Positions 42,763 through 52,541 are shown, numbered from the stretch's first letter. The stretch is 64,000 nucleotides of DNA from Bacillus pseudomycoides DSM 12442 (GCF_000161455.1 NZ_CM000745.1:876542-940541), one strand, 5' to 3'. Notes: generated by a model from the sequence alone, not told the origin. Translations and numbers: made by a program.

Positions 42763-43326
42763 ATGCGTACAGATATGCGGATTGTGAAAACAAAAGAGGC
42801 GTTACATAATGCATTGTTAGAATTACTAAATGAAAAAAATCTAGAAGTCATCTCAATCTCGGAAATTTGCAGAAAGGCAAAAATAAATCGTGGTACATTT
42901 TACTTGCATTATAAACAAGTAGAAGATTTATTCGAGGAATATTTTAAAGAAATTACAGCGGATTTGGTCCGTTCTTATCAAGAACCTTATCGCCACGTAT
43001 CAGTATTGAAAACGAGTAAATTAGACCCGTCTACCATTCGGGTTTTTCATCATATCGAAAAATATAAGTCATTCTACAGAATTGTTTTTTCCAAAAAGGT
43101 TCCATTAATGTACTATTATTTATTATTTGAGGAAATAAAGCGTTTGTTACTTCAAGATCAAGAGGCTTTTCTTAAAGAAGGAGTTAATCATTCACTCTAT
43201 TGTTCCTACCAAGCGAATGCGATTATTGGCATTATTATTGAATGGTATCAAAATGATTTTTCTTATAGTACAAGTTATTTAAATGATCAACTTGTGCAAT
43301 TCTTAAATATGAGAGTAGACGAATAG
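42763..43326 (+). CDS. TetR-family regulator
   Basis: A 187-residue regulator. The N-terminal helix-turn-helix reads ISISEICRKAKINRGTFYLHYKQVEDLFEEYF (residues 30-62); the C-terminal part is of the TetR_C_7/DhaS-like helical type. GAGGTG precedes the ATG. The gene faces away from the SDR gene, with the ATTGAACA palindrome and half sites between, so it most likely represses itself and the SDR gene. Confidence 0.85.
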   Translation: MRTDMRIVKTKEALHNALLELLNEKNLEVISISEICRKAKINRGTFYLHYKQVEDLFEEYFKEITADLVRSYQEPYRHVSVLKTSKLDPSTIRVFHHIEKYKSFYRIVFSKKVPLMYYYLLFEEIKRLLLQDQEAFLKEGVNHSLYCSYQANAIIGIIIEWYQNDFSYSTSYLNDQLVQFLNMRVDE

Positions 43327-43399
43327 TTCAATTTGATAGGAATTATAAAAGAGAGGATTATTATGATAAGGAGACAGAGAATAAGGATATTACCGAGGT

Positions 43400-43467
43400 T
43401 CATGTGGCGAAGCATCGGAACGGGTACCTAATTTCTTTAAGTACCAACCTTTGCTAACGAAATGCAT
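43400..43467 (-). pseudogene. truncated copy of the DUF2639-type gene
   Basis: MHFVSKGWYLKKLGTRSD parallels MYFGSKGWYVKELKKLGIRT of the gene at 44319-44459, with four residues deleted and an unrelated tail. Otherwise 43327-43596 shows no gene. Confidence 0.6.
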
Positions 43468-43596
43468 ATCATCGGTTTCTTTTTTTATAAAAGGCTGTTG
43501 GTTTTATAACTGAAAACATTTACAAGAACGTATGTTTGTGTATTGTGAGTTTAATGTTATAATTATATTAAATTAATTTAGAAAAGAGGGATTAAA

Positions 43597-44094
43597 TTGA
43601 GTGAGGTAAAAAACATAATTAGTAATTTTAGTCATTATTCATCTTGGTTAAGCACTTTAGAAGAAATTGATGACACATTATGGTCTAAATCAATAGCCGA
43701 AGGTAAGTGGTCTGTAAGGGAGATAATAGTCCATATTATGAATTGGGATAATCATCTATTAAAAAAGGTCCTCCCATCTGTACAAAATGAAAAGGGAATG
43801 GAGTTTCCAAATTTTGATACACATAATAAAAAGGCATCAGACTATGCAAAATCAGGAATATCACAATCAAAACTTCTTGAAGAAGCAAAAGATACAAGGG
43901 AACTACTTATAAAAGAACTTAACGAATTTCCAATCGAAAAGTTAAACAAGTCATTAACTGCAAATGGTGTAACTCATTGTCCACATACTGGAGCACCTTA
44001 CTCACTTATATATATTGTTAAGGAATTTACAGACCACGATAACCACCACAAAGGGCAAATTATACAATTCTTAAGGGAAAACAATTTGGATTAA
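43597..44094 (+). CDS. DinB-like four-helix protein
   Basis: A 165-residue protein of the DinB/YfiT metalloenzyme superfamily. The metal-site pattern is visible: His in WSVREIIVHIMNWDNH (first helix pair) and the C-terminal EFTDHDNHHKGQIIQFL with two ligand His. Members act as thiol transferases or damage-inducible proteins in Bacillus. It starts with TTG behind AAAGAGGG. It stands alone. Confidence 0.8.
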   Translation: MSEVKNIISNFSHYSSWLSTLEEIDDTLWSKSIAEGKWSVREIIVHIMNWDNHLLKKVLPSVQNEKGMEFPNFDTHNKKASDYAKSGISQSKLLEEAKDTRELLIKELNEFPIEKLNKSLTANGVTHCPHTGAPYSLIYIVKEFTDHDNHHKGQIIQFLRENNLD

Positions 44095-44095
44095 T

Positions 44096-44260
44096 TCAAG
44101 TTGTTTTTTTGTCTTTTCTATGAGCGATTTCACGATGACCTTTTAAAGATTCTCGAAAGAAAGTTTCGTCGTTCACTATGATGCCTTGTAATTGATTAAA
44201 ACCAAGAGTTCCTAATACGTTCAAGATTTTGTGTCTCCAATATATACGAAAACAGCCTTT
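44096..44260 (-). pseudogene. IS1595-family transposase relic
   Basis: The frame WRHKILNVLGTLGFNQLQGI then IVNDETFFRESLKGHREIAH matches the conserved ExDETFF region of IS1595/ISXO2-like transposases. Nothing else of the element remains. Confidence 0.6.
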
Positions 44261-44271
44261 ATGAAAAATAA

Positions 44272-44307
44272 AAAAGAAGCAACGCAAAAACAAACGTTGC
44301 TTCTTTC
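44272..44307. terminator. bidirectional terminator
   Basis: AAAGAAGCAACG and CGTTGCTTCTTT form a 12-bp stem; it ends the small gene on the minus strand. Confidence 0.8.
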
Positions 44308-44318
44308 TTGTATTAGTA

Positions 44319-44459
44319 TTAAGCCGATTCTTTCTGAACTCTCTCAAGCAAACTAGCCAACACATGCGTACGATAGGATTCTAGTTTTTTACCTTCATAA
44401 GTACGGATACCTAATTTTTTTAGTTCCTTTACATACCAACCTTTGCTACCGAAATACAT
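44319..44459 (-). CDS. DUF2639-type small protein
   Basis: A 46-residue basic protein (GSKGWYVKELKKLGIRTYEG, then KLESYRTHVLASLLERV). I believe this is the DUF2639 family of B. cereus group proteins, function unknown. AAGGGGAG stands 7 bases before this ATG; the frame extends further upstream but without a site. A truncated second copy lies at 43400-43467. Confidence 0.75.
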   Translation of the reverse strand: MYFGSKGWYVKELKKLGIRTYEGKKLESYRTHVLASLLERVQKESA

Positions 44460-44615
44460 AGAATCGCTCCCCTTCAAATTTGTTTTTTTATGTGTTCTGA
44501 TTGTTACTTGGAGGTACGGGAAATAGATGAAGGAAATGAATTTCGTGTGAAAATGGTTAACTTTGATGCAAAAGACATATATACTAAAGGTAGTATATAA
44601 CGAGGTGGGCACGAC

Positions 44616-44975
44616 GTGATTATAGAGAAGCACGAAATTCAAATTGACCAAATTACGAGCGGAAAGGTAAATATATTTACTTTCTACCGAAATAGAAAGC
44701 AAATTGACGATCCGTTTTTACAATTGCAAGAGCCATCGCTTACGGCCAACTACTATTTCCATTTTCATTTGGATGCAGAGAGCTTGAGTCTTCTGCAGGA
44801 AGAGTTTCCTAATGTATATCCGTACGACGGGAATGGAACCATTCACGACTGGACGGAAAAGATGAAAGATGAGCTAATGCGCCAAATTCAAACTGGAAAG
44901 TGGAACAGACGCGTGCGTATTGGTAACCGGATTCTAGATGTGGTATTTACGTGGTGTGATGAAGATATAGAATGA
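44616..44975 (+). CDS. conserved hypothetical protein
   Basis: A 119-residue soluble protein (IQIDQITSGKVNIFTFYRN ... GKWNRRVRIGNRILDVVFTW) starting with GTG behind GAGGTGG. I do not recognise a known domain. A stranded copy of its last 25 codons lies at 34177-34262, 10 kb away, so the gene family has been duplicated or rearranged. A terminator overlaps its end. Confidence 0.6.
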   Translation: MIIEKHEIQIDQITSGKVNIFTFYRNRKQIDDPFLQLQEPSLTANYYFHFHLDAESLSLLQEEFPNVYPYDGNGTIHDWTEKMKDELMRQIQTGKWNRRVRIGNRILDVVFTWCDEDIE

Positions 44976-45005
44976 AAAAGAAGCGGATGACGCTTCTTTT
45001 TTTAG
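44974..45005. terminator. terminator, shared
   Basis: AAAAGAAGCGG-ATGA-CGCTTCTTTTTTTA. It serves the plus-strand gene and may serve the convergent YhzD gene. Confidence 0.8.
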
Positions 45006-45187
45006 CGCTGGAATAAAACGAGCTTTCCTGCTGAAGATGTGCAGCGATGTGTGTGCTTATGCAATCCCTTTTCTTGTAAAATGGATGCTCCTTTTGATTT
45101 CGCTTCTGCTTCTGTTGCCGCCTCGAATGATTCGTCTAGCATTTTTGAACCATCTTTTTCAAAGACTGTTAGAACGTATACTCCCAT
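45002..45187 (-). CDS. YhzD-like protein
   Basis: A 61-residue protein, VYVLTVFEKDGSKMLDESFEAATEAEAKSKG then ending THRCTSSAGKLVLFQR, which agrees with Bacillus YhzD in length and pattern. GGAGGG lies 8 bases before this ATG; a TTG further upstream is inside that site. It is divergent from yhaO. Function unknown. Confidence 0.8.
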   Translation of the reverse strand: MGVYVLTVFEKDGSKMLDESFEAATEAEAKSKGASILQEKGLHKHTHRCTSSAGKLVLFQR

Positions 45188-45325
45188 GAAAATTCCCTCC
45201 AAAAATTAAAATCAGAATCTTATAACTATTTTGTCATAAAATGCTAGAATATGCAAAGAAATATGTGACATTGCGTGGTAAAATAGAGTGAAACTTTTAT
45301 AGGATAAAGAAAGGATCGTTTATTT

Positions 45326-46567
45326 GTGAAACAAGTAAAGTTTATACATGCGGCAGATTTGCATTTGGATAGTCCGTTTAAAGGGATGGAAATGAATGTG
45401 CCGTCATCTGTTTGGGAAAGAATGAAGCAAAGTACGTTTCAGTCGTTTGAGCGTATTATCGATAAAGCAATTCAAGAGCGCGTTGATTTTGTATTACTAG
45501 CAGGAGATTTATATGATGCGGAAACGAGAAGTCTTAGGGCGCAAGTGTTTGTGAGGGAGCAGATGAAGCGCCTTTCGCAGTATGAGATTCCGGTTTATAT
45601 CATTCATGGTAACCACGATCATTTAGGGGGAAGCTGGGCAGCAATTGAGTTTCCTGAAAATGTTCATGTGTTTGCAGAGCCATATGTAGAAGAAAAGCCG
45701 TTTTATAAAGATGATGAACTGCTTGCATCTATTTATGGGTTTAGTTATTTGCAGCAGGCTGTAACGGATAATATGACGGCGCAGTATGCAAAAATGAGCG
45801 ATGCGCCTTTTCATATTGGCATGCTTCACGGGAGTGTGGAAGGCGATGCGGAACATAATCGCTATGCGCCGTTTCAAATTCGTGAGTTAAAAGAAAAGGG
45901 ATTTGATTACTGGGCTCTTGGGCATATACATAAGCGAGAGATTTTAGCAGAGGAGCCATATATCATTTATCCAGGCAATATACAAGGACGCCACCGGAAG
46001 GAAACAGGAGAGAAGGGGGCGTATCTTGTTGAGATAACAGAGCAGGGAACGGTGTGCTCATTTTTCGGTGCGGCGGATGTAGTTTGGGAAGAGACGGAAA
46101 TTAGCATTGATGAACTGCAAACAGTTGATGACCTTATGACAGCTTGTACGGAAGTGATGAATGAATGGCGTCAGGAAGAGGAAGGAACTCTTTTGACAAT
46201 TGTATTCATCGGACAAGGGCCATTGTTTCCTTATTTACGTGATGAAAAACGTGTGGAAGAGATTTTTCATATTTTAGCAGCGGGAGAAGAACGAAGAGAT
46301 TTTGTGTATGTGATGAAGTGGAAGAATGAGACGGTTTCATTTGCAGAAATCCAGCGATTAAAAGAGGAGAATCATTTTGTTGGTAGTGTATTGCAAGAAT
46401 TGGAATCATTTACGAATATGGATGCGGTGCTTAGGACGATTTGGACATCTCCAGTTGCGCGTAATGTGATTGAATCCTTTTCAGATGAGGAAAAAGCAGA
46501 AATTCAAAAGGAAGCGGAAAATATTATATTAGAGCAACTATTCCAGCAAGAGAGGGATAAAAAATGA
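45326..46567 (+). CDS. yhaO: YhaO, SbcD-like DNA exonuclease subunit
   Basis: A 413-residue metallophosphoesterase: HAADLHLDSPF (D-x-H), LAGDLYDA, GNHDHL and the closing GHIHKRE give the two-metal site of the Mre11/SbcD family. The C-terminal 170 residues form the capping region. Start is GTG behind AAAGGAT. The stop overlaps yhaN (ATGA). Together with YhaN it should act as an SbcCD-like nuclease on DNA ends. Confidence 0.9.
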   Translation: MKQVKFIHAADLHLDSPFKGMEMNVPSSVWERMKQSTFQSFERIIDKAIQERVDFVLLAGDLYDAETRSLRAQVFVREQMKRLSQYEIPVYIIHGNHDHLGGSWAAIEFPENVHVFAEPYVEEKPFYKDDELLASIYGFSYLQQAVTDNMTAQYAKMSDAPFHIGMLHGSVEGDAEHNRYAPFQIRELKEKGFDYWALGHIHKREILAEEPYIIYPGNIQGRHRKETGEKGAYLVEITEQGTVCSFFGAADVVWEETEISIDELQTVDDLMTACTEVMNEWRQEEEGTLLTIVFIGQGPLFPYLRDEKRVEEIFHILAAGEERRDFVYVMKWKNETVSFAEIQRLKEENHFVGSVLQELESFTNMDAVLRTIWTSPVARNVIESFSDEEKAEIQKEAENIILEQLFQQERDKK

Positions 46568-49491
46568 AAATTGAAAAACTCCATATTTATGGTTATGGAA
46601 AATTAGAAAATGTGGAAATGGATCTTTCATTGCTGACGGTGTTGTACGGTGAAAATGAAGCAGGAAAATCAACGATTCGTTCGTTTATGAAGAGTATTTT
46701 GTTTGGGTTCCCAATGAGAGGACAAAGGCGTTATGAGCCGAAAGAAGGCGGGAAGTACGGCGGCAGGGTGACTGTTATGACTGAGCAGTATGGGAGACTC
46801 CAAATCGAGCGCTTGCCGAAAACGGCTGCTGGGGAAGTAACAGTATACTTTGAAGATGGAAAAACAGCTGGAGAAGAAGTGTTACAGACTGTGCTAAGCG
46901 GGATGAATGAGAGCCTGTTTGATTCTGTCTTTTCGTTTGATATGCACGGTCTTCAAAATATTCATCATATTGGAGAAGCTGAAATCGGAAATTATTTATT
47001 TTCGGCGAGTGCAGTTGGGAGCGATGCCCTGCTGCAGTTAGATAAAAAGTTAGAAAAAGAAATGGAGCAGCGTTTTAAGCCAAATGGTCGTAAGCCTGAG
47101 ATCAATGCGTCACTTCAAGAAATAAAGAAGCTCCAAGAAAAGCTTGGGGCGTGGCAAGGGAAGATTGGTACGTATGAAAAGTTAATGGGGCAGTTAAAAG
47201 AAAATGAAGGGCGTCTTGCCCATATTCGGAATGAAAAAGAGATGGCAGAAAAGCGTAAGCAAGACTATGAAGTATTGGCTGCATTGCAACCTCTTGTGAT
47301 TGAAAAACATGCATATGAAAAAGTGCTAGAAGAACAGAAGAATCCGTTTCCTGTTCGAGGAGTAGAACGTTTCGAAACGATAAAAGCAAAACTCGAGCCG
47401 CTCGGGGTGCAATTGGATTCCATCCAGAAAAGGATGGAAATGGTGCAAACGGAAGTGGATGGGGTAGAAGTACAAGAAGAGCTCTTGCAAAAGGATAGCT
47501 ATGTAGAAGAACTTCGTATGCAGCATATGTCATATGAAAATGCACGTCAAGAAATGCGTGATATTACAGTAAGTATTGGAAATATGAAAGAAGAGATAGA
47601 AGAGCTTGAGCAGCAAATTGGTGCTACTTTTGAGAAAGAAAGTGTGCTTTCATTTGATACAAGCCTTGCAGCGAAAGAAATGATAACGCAAATGGTGCAA
47701 AAGGCGAGAGCATTAGAGACGCGGAAAGAGCAGCTAGATGAGCGCTTTAAAGTAGTGCAAGAGCAACTAGAAGAACAGGAAGAGAATGTAAGGCACATCC
47801 GAAAGCAGATGTTAGCGGATGAAGAGCGACAGGCGCTTGTAGAAAAGGAAAGATCGTTTCAAGATACAGTTTTTATGGGTACTGGCGTGGAACGAATGAA
47901 GCGTAAATATGAAGAAAGAATGAAAACCGCGCAGGAAAAGAAAAAGCGCTGGCAGACGATTTGTTTCCTTTTGTTAGCTATTAATACAGTGATTTTGCTG
48001 ACAAGTATATTTCTAGATAATCGTGCGTTATTATTTACAAGTGTTATCGTCTTTGTCCTAATTGTACTTGCACTTGTTTTGTATAAAGATACTTCTTCCG
48101 ATGGTTTACAAGAAGAACTGCTCTCGCTGCAGCAAAGTGCAGGTGGAAGGCAAAATGAAGAGGCGCTATCCATTCGTTATCAATTAGAAAAAGATGAAGA
48201 AATTCGTAAATTATTTGAGCGAGAGTCTTATAAATTACAACAAATAGAACGAACCTATGATAAAGGTGTTTCTGCATATGAAGAATGGGAGCGAGATACG
48301 TTTCGTATGGGAGAGCAAGTGGATACATATAATGCGCGTTATTCTTTCCCAAGTTTTTATACATATGCACATGTCTTGCCAGCATTTGAACGCATTGAAA
48401 AGATGCAGCAGTTATATCGTGAGGTAGGAAAGCTGGCGGAGCGAAAAGGAATATTATATGAAATGATTTCGCAGTTTGAACATAAACTAGAAAACGTTAT
48501 GGAAAATACAGATTTTGATCATCTTCATATGATCAGTAATCGTATTCAAAAGGAAAAAGAAAAGAAACAAAAGAGAGAGCAGCTTTTAGGGAAGCTAGCT
48601 GATTGGAAAGAAGAACAAGCACTATTACAGCATCAAGTAGAACAACTTACATTAGAAAGAGATGCGCTCTGGGAAATGGCAGCAGCTACTGATGAAGAAA
48701 TGTTTTTAGAAGCTGGCAAGAGGGCAGAAAAGCGTGAAGATGCAGAGAAGCAAGTAGAGCGGTTATCACCTCAAATTGACATGTTAGAAAAACGTTTAAC
48801 AAGCTTATCATTAGCGGAACACTATCAAGTGGAAGGGTATGAAGGAAAGCTGAAACAAGAAGCGCTCTATATACAAGACTTCCTTTCACAAGAGAAGGAG
48901 TTGACCGAGCGTATTGCGGAGCACCGCGTAGATGTTGCGAACTTAGAAGAAGGTAGTACGTACGGCGATTTACTCCATGAATGGGAAATGAAAAAGTCCC
49001 AAGTGCGTGAGCAAGTGAAGAAGTGGGCGGCGTATGCAGCGGCAAAAACAGTGTTAACAAAAACAAAGCAATACTATCATGAAGTGCAGCTGCCGCGCAT
49101 TTTACAAAAGGCAGAGGAGTATTTTGTATATTTAACAGGCGGTCAGTATAGTAAGATTTTTTCACCATCAGAAACAGAGCCGTTTATTGTAGAACGAAGT
49201 GATGGTATTCGTTTTTATAGTCATGAACTCAGTCAAGCGACAGCGGAGCAACTTTATTTATCACTAAGATTTGCGCTAGCCCGGACGTTTGAACATGATT
49301 ATCCATTTATTATTGATGATAGCTTTGTGCATTTTGATGCAGTAAGAACAGAACGAACAATCCAGTTAATAAAAGAAATTGCGAAGGATAGACAAGTGAT
49401 TTTCTTTACATGTCATGCCCATCTATTATCATTCTTTGCGGAAAAACAGATTATAAAATTAACACGTGAGCATAAAGAAAATAAGGTATAA
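46564..49491 (+). CDS. yhaN: YhaN, SbcC/Rad50-like ATPase
   Basis: A 975-residue AAA-type ATPase. Walker A is GENEAGKST (near residue 31); the C-terminal half-site has YLSLRFALARTFE and Walker B PFIIDDSFVHFD. Between them are long coiled coils (EQLEEQEENVRHIRKQ and others). An unusual feature for a Rad50-like protein is a hydrophobic pair near residues 463-510 (TICFLLLAINTVILLTSIF and LLFTSVIVFVLIVLALVLY), which should anchor the coiled coil in the membrane. It partners YhaO. Confidence 0.9.
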   Translation: MKIEKLHIYGYGKLENVEMDLSLLTVLYGENEAGKSTIRSFMKSILFGFPMRGQRRYEPKEGGKYGGRVTVMTEQYGRLQIERLPKTAAGEVTVYFEDGKTAGEEVLQTVLSGMNESLFDSVFSFDMHGLQNIHHIGEAEIGNYLFSASAVGSDALLQLDKKLEKEMEQRFKPNGRKPEINASLQEIKKLQEKLGAWQGKIGTYEKLMGQLKENEGRLAHIRNEKEMAEKRKQDYEVLAALQPLVIEKHAYEKVLEEQKNPFPVRGVERFETIKAKLEPLGVQLDSIQKRMEMVQTEVDGVEVQEELLQKDSYVEELRMQHMSYENARQEMRDITVSIGNMKEEIEELEQQIGATFEKESVLSFDTSLAAKEMITQMVQKARALETRKEQLDERFKVVQEQLEEQEENVRHIRKQMLADEERQALVEKERSFQDTVFMGTGVERMKRKYEERMKTAQEKKKRWQTICFLLLAINTVILLTSIFLDNRALLFTSVIVFVLIVLALVLYKDTSSDGLQEELLSLQQSAGGRQNEEALSIRYQLEKDEEIRKLFERESYKLQQIERTYDKGVSAYEEWERDTFRMGEQVDTYNARYSFPSFYTYAHVLPAFERIEKMQQLYREVGKLAERKGILYEMISQFEHKLENVMENTDFDHLHMISNRIQKEKEKKQKREQLLGKLADWKEEQALLQHQVEQLTLERDALWEMAAATDEEMFLEAGKRAEKREDAEKQVERLSPQIDMLEKRLTSLSLAEHYQVEGYEGKLKQEALYIQDFLSQEKELTERIAEHRVDVANLEEGSTYGDLLHEWEMKKSQVREQVKKWAAYAAAKTVLTKTKQYYHEVQLPRILQKAEEYFVYLTGGQYSKIFSPSETEPFIVERSDGIRFYSHELSQATAEQLYLSLRFALARTFEHDYPFIIDDSFVHFDAVRTERTIQLIKEIAKDRQVIFFTCHAHLLSFFAEKQIIKLTREHKENKV

Positions 49492-49532
49492 TGTGCTATA
49501 CTAAAAGTACTTAAGTTGGTGGAGGAATCAGG

Positions 49533-50477
49533 ATGAAAAAGAAAATTGCAGAATATGAAGTTGGTGAACAAGTCGATATCTTCTTGTTAATTAAGACAGC
49601 GACAAAAGGTATCGCGAGTAATGGGAAGCCATTTTTAACAGTAATCTTACAAGACCAAACTGGAGATATTGAAGCGAAGCTATGGGATGTATCACCAGAA
49701 GTTGAGAAACAATATGTAGCAGAAACGATTGTGAAAGTAGCTGGAGATATTCAAAACTATAAAGGGCGTATTCAACTTCGTGTGAAGCAAATTCGCGTTG
49801 CAAATGCGAATGAAGTGACAGATATCTCAGACTTTGTAGAAAAAGCACCAGTGAAAAAAGAAGATATGGTAGAAAAGATTACACAGTACATATTTGAAAT
49901 GAGAAATCCGAACATTCAGCGTCTGACAAGACACTTATTGAATAAACATCAAAATGAATTTTTAGACTATCCAGCAGCGACGAAAAATCATCACGAGTTC
50001 GTATCGGGGCTTGCGTATCACGTTGTATCGATGCTTGATTTAGCGAAAGCCATTGCTACGCTATACCCATCTTTAGATAAAGATTTACTGTATGCAGGTG
50101 TTATTTTACATGACCTTGGTAAAGTAATTGAATTGTCTGGTCCAATTTCAACAACGTATACATTAGAAGGAAATCTACTTGGCCACATTTCCATCATGGT
50201 AAACGAAATTGGAAAAGCAGCAGATGAACTGAAAATCGAAGGAGAAGAAGTATTAATTCTTCAGCACATCGTCTTATCCCATCACGGGAAAGCGGAATGG
50301 GGTAGCCCAAAACCGCCATTAGTAAAAGAAGCAGAAATTCTGCATTACATCGATAATTTAGATGCGAAGATGAACATGATGGATCGTGCCCTTGGGCGCA
50401 CGAAACCAGGTGAATACACAGAACGTGTCTTTGCACTTGATAATCGTTCGTTTTATAAGCCTACTTTTCATAACTAA
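49533..50477 (+). CDS. yhaM: YhaM, 3'-5' exoribonuclease
   Basis: A 314-residue protein with an N-terminal OB fold (residues 12-90, ILQDQTGDIEAKLWD) and an HD domain (about 155-285) carrying the metal motif AGVILHDLGKVIEL and HHGKAEWGSP. It degrades single-stranded RNA ends in the cytosol. GGAGGA precedes the ATG. It lies 41 bases after yhaN, with TATAAT-like bases at about 49486 that could give it a promoter of its own. Confidence 0.9.
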   Translation: MKKKIAEYEVGEQVDIFLLIKTATKGIASNGKPFLTVILQDQTGDIEAKLWDVSPEVEKQYVAETIVKVAGDIQNYKGRIQLRVKQIRVANANEVTDISDFVEKAPVKKEDMVEKITQYIFEMRNPNIQRLTRHLLNKHQNEFLDYPAATKNHHEFVSGLAYHVVSMLDLAKAIATLYPSLDKDLLYAGVILHDLGKVIELSGPISTTYTLEGNLLGHISIMVNEIGKAADELKIEGEEVLILQHIVLSHHGKAEWGSPKPPLVKEAEILHYIDNLDAKMNMMDRALGRTKPGEYTERVFALDNRSFYKPTFHN

Positions 50478-50489
50478 ATAATACTTATG

Positions 50490-50536
50490 AGGCAAGTGAT
50501 TTTAGCGTATAGCTGGGGTTGCTTGCCTTTTTTATT
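50490..50536 (+). terminator. terminator after yhaM
   Basis: AGGCAAG pairs with CTTGCCT, the loop being about 25 bases, then TTTTTT. Confidence 0.6.
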
Positions 50537-50545
50537 TTTAAAAGT

Positions 50546-50699
50546 GGGGGTAGTAACACATATCCATCAACTTAAGAAATTGGTTGTTTCCCAAAACGAA
50601 AAAAGTAAGCTGAATTCTTATAAATAACTGTAGAAATATAAAATTTTCGTTTTGGGGATATTTCAAAATCTTAGCTTGATGAGTATGGGGCGTGGCCCT
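50546..50699. repeat. IS231-type MITE
   Basis: A roughly 154-bp non-coding element: GGGGGTAGTAACACATATCC then ATCAACTTAAGA at left (50546-50578), CTTAGCTTGATGAGTAT plus GGGGCGTGGCCC at right (50671-50699). The interior (CCCAAAACGAAAA...TTTTCGTTTTGGGG) is itself an inverted repeat and matches the element at 4255-4420. Confidence 0.7.
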
Positions 50700-50754
50700 A
50701 TCTTAAAAAATAAACCTTTTTTCCTACTTTTCATTATTTTTTTCTTCAGAAACA

Positions 50755-50792
50755 AAAAAAGCCTCTCAAATAAACCGAGAGACCCTTTAAAA
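50755..50792 (-). terminator. terminator of the 50799 gene
   Basis: On the minus strand GTCTCTC pairs with GAGAGGC, followed by seven T. Confidence 0.75.
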
Positions 50793-50798
50793 TAAAAA

Positions 50799-51293
50799 TC
50801 ACTTTTGACACAAAACAATGATTTTATATGGCGTAGTTTGGGCTGGTATACTCATTGTTGTAAGACCATAAATAACTATTAAATTTCGATTCGCAAGATT
50901 CCCTGTAAAAAATTGGCCATTTGTTAATAAAATTTGAGTAGAAGGAGAAATATTTAATTTTAATTTTCCATCACTACTCTCTAACTGTTCATTAAAATTA
51001 TCTACTTTTACATTTTGATAGGGTATATATTTCGCTATAACAATTGCTTGAAATTGTGGTGGGAAAATGAGAGGAACAGGGACATTAGCATCGTAAAATC
51101 CAGTTACTTTATCTCCTACTACTACCGCTGCGTAGTCAATAAAATAAGTATTTGGTTTCACTACAAAATTTGTTAGAGTCCCATAACCATTATCTACGGA
51201 TATTAATTTAGTACATCCTATTTCTTCATTTGATCCTGTTACAAAATCGTTAATCATAGTTATTGTCCCATCAAATGATTGAAAGTTTTTCAT
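50799..51293 (-). CDS. conserved B. cereus-group protein, possibly spore-related
   Basis: A 164-residue soluble protein of beta-type segments (GTITMINDFVTGSNEEIG, VVVGDKVTGFYDANVPVPLI, NISPSTQILLTNGQFFTGNL). I recall similar proteins next to proline-rich coat-like proteins in this group, but I cannot name a family. AGAGGTATT precedes the ATG. It lies downstream of the proline-rich gene, 53 bases away on the same strand, as a probable operon. Confidence 0.6.
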   Translation of the reverse strand: MKNFQSFDGTITMINDFVTGSNEEIGCTKLISVDNGYGTLTNFVVKPNTYFIDYAAVVVGDKVTGFYDANVPVPLIFPPQFQAIVIAKYIPYQNVKVDNFNEQLESSDGKLKLNISPSTQILLTNGQFFTGNLANRNLIVIYGLTTMSIPAQTTPYKIIVLCQK

Positions 51294-51346
51294 TCTAATA
51301 CCTCTTTTGTTTATATAATTAAACTTTTATCGTTACTCTATAATTT

Positions 51347-51730
51347 TTAAAAACATGTAAATGAACTAATCCTTCTTGTATCAATTCCAAAAATCACCCA
51401 AAACCTACCGTTCCATCTAAAACCAGTAACAGATCTTCGTCCTACAAAAATCGGATAATACCAAAACTGTTCACCATTTGTAAGCCATATATAGGTATTT
51501 CGAAATAAACAGAATGAAATTGCCCCTGGATCAACAGCAAATGGTGAAGCAGTTGATTGTTGAGGAATAAATGATGGAGGAGGAGATGTTGGAGCTTGTG
51601 AACTTTGCTGTCCTGGTGCACCCGGAAAACTTGGCATTCCCGGTATACTTGGAATCGGAGGACCAGGGAATTGACGATCGAAGTATTGATTATAATTTAT
51701 ATAAGGAAAATATATTGACTCATTATACAT
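51347..51730 (-). CDS. proline-rich protein, possibly spore surface
   Basis: A 127-residue protein. The N-terminal half is rich in Pro, Gly, Gln and Ser (PGPPIPSIPGMPSFPGAPG). The C-terminal half is compact and aromatic (SFCLFRNTYIWLTNGEQF, VGRRSVTGFRWNGRFWVIFG). It has no signal peptide, as is common for coat and exosporium proteins. GAGGTGAT lies before the ATG. The role at the spore surface is a guess from composition. Confidence 0.6.
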   Translation of the reverse strand: MYNESIYFPYINYNQYFDRQFPGPPIPSIPGMPSFPGAPGQQSSQAPTSPPPSFIPQQSTASPFAVDPGAISFCLFRNTYIWLTNGEQFWYYPIFVGRRSVTGFRWNGRFWVIFGIDTRRISSFTCF

Positions 51731-51778
51731 TTAAAAATCACCTCTTTATTTTTAAAATCTCCTAAAGTATTAATATGT

Positions 51779-51826
51779 AATATTTTCCGTATAGGAAGCT
51801 TATTCACTTCCTATACGGAAAATATT
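51779..51826. terminator. strong bidirectional hairpin
   Basis: ATATTTTCCGTATAGGAAG pairs perfectly with CTTCCTATACGGAAAATAT around an 8-9 base loop. Confidence 0.8.
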
Positions 51827-52200
51827 TTAATAAAGCGGATATCAAACATAAATGTATTACCCTTTGTTTTTGGTATGTTCGGCTCGGCAACATATCCATA
51901 CTTACCGAATTTCTTCATACAATGGAGGAAAGGTGGGGTTAAACCCCACGAATTTAACGTAACTTTATATATGGAATAAATTGATCTGTTATCTTAATTC
52001 ACATAATTTTCAAAACTATAAACTTTGCATGTTAATATTTGTTATATAATAAAGAGGTCCTAGTAGTCTTAAGAAATAGTGATCCCTAGTTTTTTTGATA
52101 AGATAGTTTGTTTTACCCTTCAGTTTACATTATTTTAAAAAGAACTTGTATTTTTTTACAAGTTCTTTTTATTTTTACTACAAAAACGAAAAAAGAGCGC
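51827..52200. other. intergenic stretch with two palindromes
   Basis: No gene is seen. GTGGGGTT-A-AACCCCAC (51933-51949) is a GC-rich palindrome of unknown use. AAAAAGAACTTGTA/TACAAGTTCTTTTT (52137-52170) is a terminator-type hairpin, just before an integrase relic. Confidence 0.5.
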
Positions 52201-52541
52201 ATGATTAATCTCACTTCTATTTTGGATGAAGTCTATTCCTATACCCAAACCCTAGAAAGTACCTGCTTATTTCCTTCTCGAAAAGGATATCAACCCATTA
52301 GCCAAATCCAAGCGTACCGACAATTACAAAAAGCTGGAGATTTTACCGATGTAGAATCCATTGGTACGCACACTATGCGCAAAACCTTCAGCTATTGGTT
52401 TTATAAACAAAAGATGTAGCCATGTTGCAAGAAATACTCATCTATAGCCATATAAATCCTTACGGGACCTTTAAATTGGATATGATGGAACGAATTCAAA
52501 TTGAAGAGAGATCATATCTAGAGGAATCAGTGCATTCTTAA
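52201..52541 (+). pseudogene. tyrosine recombinase (phage integrase) C-terminal relic
   Basis: LFPSRKGYQPISQIQAYRQL, then IGTHTMRKTFSYWFYKQ with the catalytic H-x-x-R, then after a frameshift at about 52410 KDVAMLQEILIYSH. The catalytic Tyr region is degraded (YGTFKLDMM). It marks an old integrative element next to the Rap-Phr genes. Confidence 0.75.
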